Origin: Verrucomicrobiia bacterium
GTDB lineage: Bacteria; Verrucomicrobiota; Verrucomicrobiia; JABWAM01
Reading direction: 5' to 3'
Length of the DNA stretch: 6,916 bases
Assembly (NCBI GenBank): GCA_013360985.1
Contig: JABWAM010000134.1
Location: forward strand, 1-6,916
Each line of letters begins with the position of its first letter. The stretch's first letter is position 1. Below are positions 5,661 through 6,916 of the stretch, piece by piece. The notes under the pieces are model-generated. The model made no database searches. It saw only the letters and a program-made list of their open reading frames with translations, and was not told where the DNA came from. A program made the position numbers and the translations under genes.

Positions 5661-6575
5661 TCAAAAACCCCAGACCGCTTCGAGAAACACCGCGCCGAGC
5701 CCCGCGTCGGCCTTTTGGTCGAAGCGGTCGCTGGAGTATTGGCCATAGAGCGCGTCAAACCCCGCGCGGAGTCCCCACTCGGGCGAAAAATCGTAACCGG
5801 TATAAAGCTGTCCCTGGAGGCCCCACCATCCGGAGAGCGCGGAAAAGGCGGGCGAAATTCCCCAGTACCACTCCCGAGAAACGTGGACCCGGGCATCGAA
5901 GCCGGCGAGCCAGGTAACCAGCCACGCCGTGTCGCGTTGATGAAACGCGGAGGTCGCGTAGCCGGCAGCCGCGCCGATCGCGGCGGGATTGACGACGCTG
6001 GTGCGCGTCCCCGTGCCTTCGAACTCCGCGACGAGCGCCTTGACGCCCAAGAAAGGCATCACCTTGAGGGTCTCGTCTTTATGGAAATCGCGGCCGACTA
6101 GGAGATCCACCTGATGAAGCTCCGCGTCGGAGCGGAAGCGGCTTCCCTTGGCGAAGTAGGCGCCGGCGAAGGAGAGGTCCGTCGGCAGGTTCACCGTGCG
6201 CTCGGCTTGATCGTATTTGTAGGCGAAGAGCAAATGCCAGAGCGGTTGGAACTGCCAGTCCAACTCGATTTGCGCGCCGACATTCGCCTCGTCCAAGCCG
6301 AGGTCGCGCCGCGTGTCCACGGTGTCCTTGGCGACGCCGAGGAATGCGCCGCCGAGCGCGGTCGCGCCCAGGCGAAAGGCGCCCGCGGTTTCCGTGGCGC
6401 GCGGGCCGACGCGCACCTCCAACTCCCGGTCGGCCGGCAAATTGCCTTTCAGTTTGGTGACCAAGGTCTTCGGCGCCAGCGGCTTTTGACAGAGACGGCT
6501 TTCCTCGGCGCGATCGGCGCGCGCCGTCCATGCGAGCGAAACGACGAGGAGGAGCAGCAGGGCGAGATGTTTCAT
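5661..6575 (-). CDS. Outer-membrane beta-barrel protein
   Basis: The 304-residue product starts with a clear Sec signal peptide (MKHLALLLLLVVSLAWTARA, cleavage likely after Ala20). The rest shows alternating hydrophobic/polar beta-strand patterning rich in Trp, Tyr and Phe, for example ELDWQFQPLWHLLFAYKYDQ (103-122), about 216-260 (WLAGFDARVHV, YWGISPAFSALSGWWG), and LYTGYDFSPEWGLRAGFDAL. It ends in a C-terminal Phe (EAVWGF), the usual signal for barrel insertion by the BAM complex. A single cysteine (Cys29) lies near the mature N-terminus. ATG 6575 is the only sensible start; no strong ribosome binding site is visible. A lone TTGACA (6658-6653) stands upstream without a convincing -10 partner. 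The substrate or role is unknown. Being upstream of an OmcB-like gene recalls the MOMP/OmcB partnership of chlamydiae, but I see no direct MOMP homology. Confidence 0.8.
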   Translation of the reverse strand: MKHLALLLLLVVSLAWTARADRAEESRLCQKPLAPKTLVTKLKGNLPADRELEVRVGPRATETAGAFRLGATALGGAFLGVAKDTVDTRRDLGLDEANVGAQIELDWQFQPLWHLLFAYKYDQAERTVNLPTDLSFAGAYFAKGSRFRSDAELHQVDLLVGRDFHKDETLKVMPFLGVKALVAEFEGTGTRTSVVNPAAIGAAAGYATSAFHQRDTAWLVTWLAGFDARVHVSREWYWGISPAFSALSGWWGLQGQLYTGYDFSPEWGLRAGFDALYGQYSSDRFDQKADAGLGAVFLEAVWGF

Positions 6576-6807
6576 ACGGAGAATTGGGGCGACAGAAGTT
6601 CGCGAAGTTGCGGATTGAAAGGAACGTCCCGTTTCGCGGAGGCGGAGGGCGTTGTCAAGTTTTGACTGGAGAATTTTTCACAGCGGCGGGCGGCCTTTCC
6701 GGAAAACATGCGAACGCTTGAGGAAAGACTTCGGCGCGGACGTCGTGACGGCTTCTCTTCGGGCCGCTCCTCGATGGAGGACGAGCAGAGGGGGCTTTGA
6801 AACGGGG

Positions 6808-6916
6808 TCATCCGTGGATTTGAGGAGGCGGCGCCAGAGAGGCGCGCCATTCGAGGATTGCCGGAACGCGGACCGAGGCGGGCGCCTCGGCCGGCGCGCG
6901 GAGTTGCGCGAGGAGC
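6808..6916 (-). CDS. C-terminal end of an unidentified protein (partial, runs off right edge)
   Basis: From the right edge one minus-strand frame reads 35 codons (LLAQLRAPAEAPASVRVP, then ILEWRASLAPPPQIHG) to a TGA at 6810-6808. Third positions are strongly G/C and the composition is protein-like, whereas the two other frames give Arg/Ser/Pro-rich text typical of shadows. No family can be named from so short a tail. One competing frame stays open to a TGA at 6680-6678, so the assignment is tentative. The 232 bp from here to the barrel gene hold no gene I can support. Confidence 0.4.
   Translation of the reverse strand, partial: LLAQLRAPAEAPASVRVPAILEWRASLAPPPQIHG

Noticed and set aside
6708..6800. 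30-residue plus-strand ORF (MRTLEERLRRGRRDG...)
   Set aside because: Weak ribosome binding site, no recognisable motif, and length within chance expectation for GC-rich DNA.
6572..6850. 92-codon minus-strand frame upstream of the barrel gene
   Set aside because: Ser/Arg/Pro-rich, overlaps the barrel start and the better-supported partial gene tail at 6808-6916.

Overview
The window is GC-rich and reads as a chromosomal segment of a PVC-superphylum bacterium, most likely Verrucomicrobiota. That placement is an inference from protein character: a compact all-alpha dUTPase, an OmcB-like DUF11-repeat surface protein next to an outer-membrane barrel, and a stand-alone DAHP synthase with an N-terminal ferredoxin-like domain. 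No rRNA or other marker is present to prove it.

Left edge: the first 33 codons of a minus-strand biosynthetic arginine decarboxylase (speA) run off the window. Diverging from it is a plus-strand dUTP pyrophosphatase (265-651). The 164 bp between them carries one copy of a repeated upstream element (185-252).

Centre: reading on the minus strand from about 3270 down to 684 is a compact, probably co-transcribed set: a multi-pass membrane protein of unknown function, a family 9 (heptosyltransferase-like) glycosyltransferase 17 nt later, and a type I DAHP synthase 7 nt after that. The DAHP synthase has Gln where the family has a metal-binding His. It converges on the dUTPase gene, leaving 32 bp between stop codons. 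Immediately upstream of the membrane-protein gene lies the second copy of the repeated element (3275-3342), oriented toward its gene just as the first copy is toward the dUTPase gene. Between 3402 and about 3967 there seems to be a small minus-strand gene whose frame is broken; both breaks fall at five-base A/T runs and either could be decay or a sequence error.

Right: two minus-strand envelope genes follow one another, an outer-membrane beta-barrel protein (5661-6575) and then a secreted four-repeat DUF11 protein resembling chlamydial OmcB (4024-5535). A good -35 box in the gap suggests the latter has its own promoter, and a perfect GC-rich 11-bp stem follows its stop. The right edge holds the probable C-terminal 35 codons of another minus-strand gene.

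The most interesting observation is the shared, same-orientation leader element in front of two unrelated genes. No mobile element, CRISPR array, tRNA or rRNA was seen.
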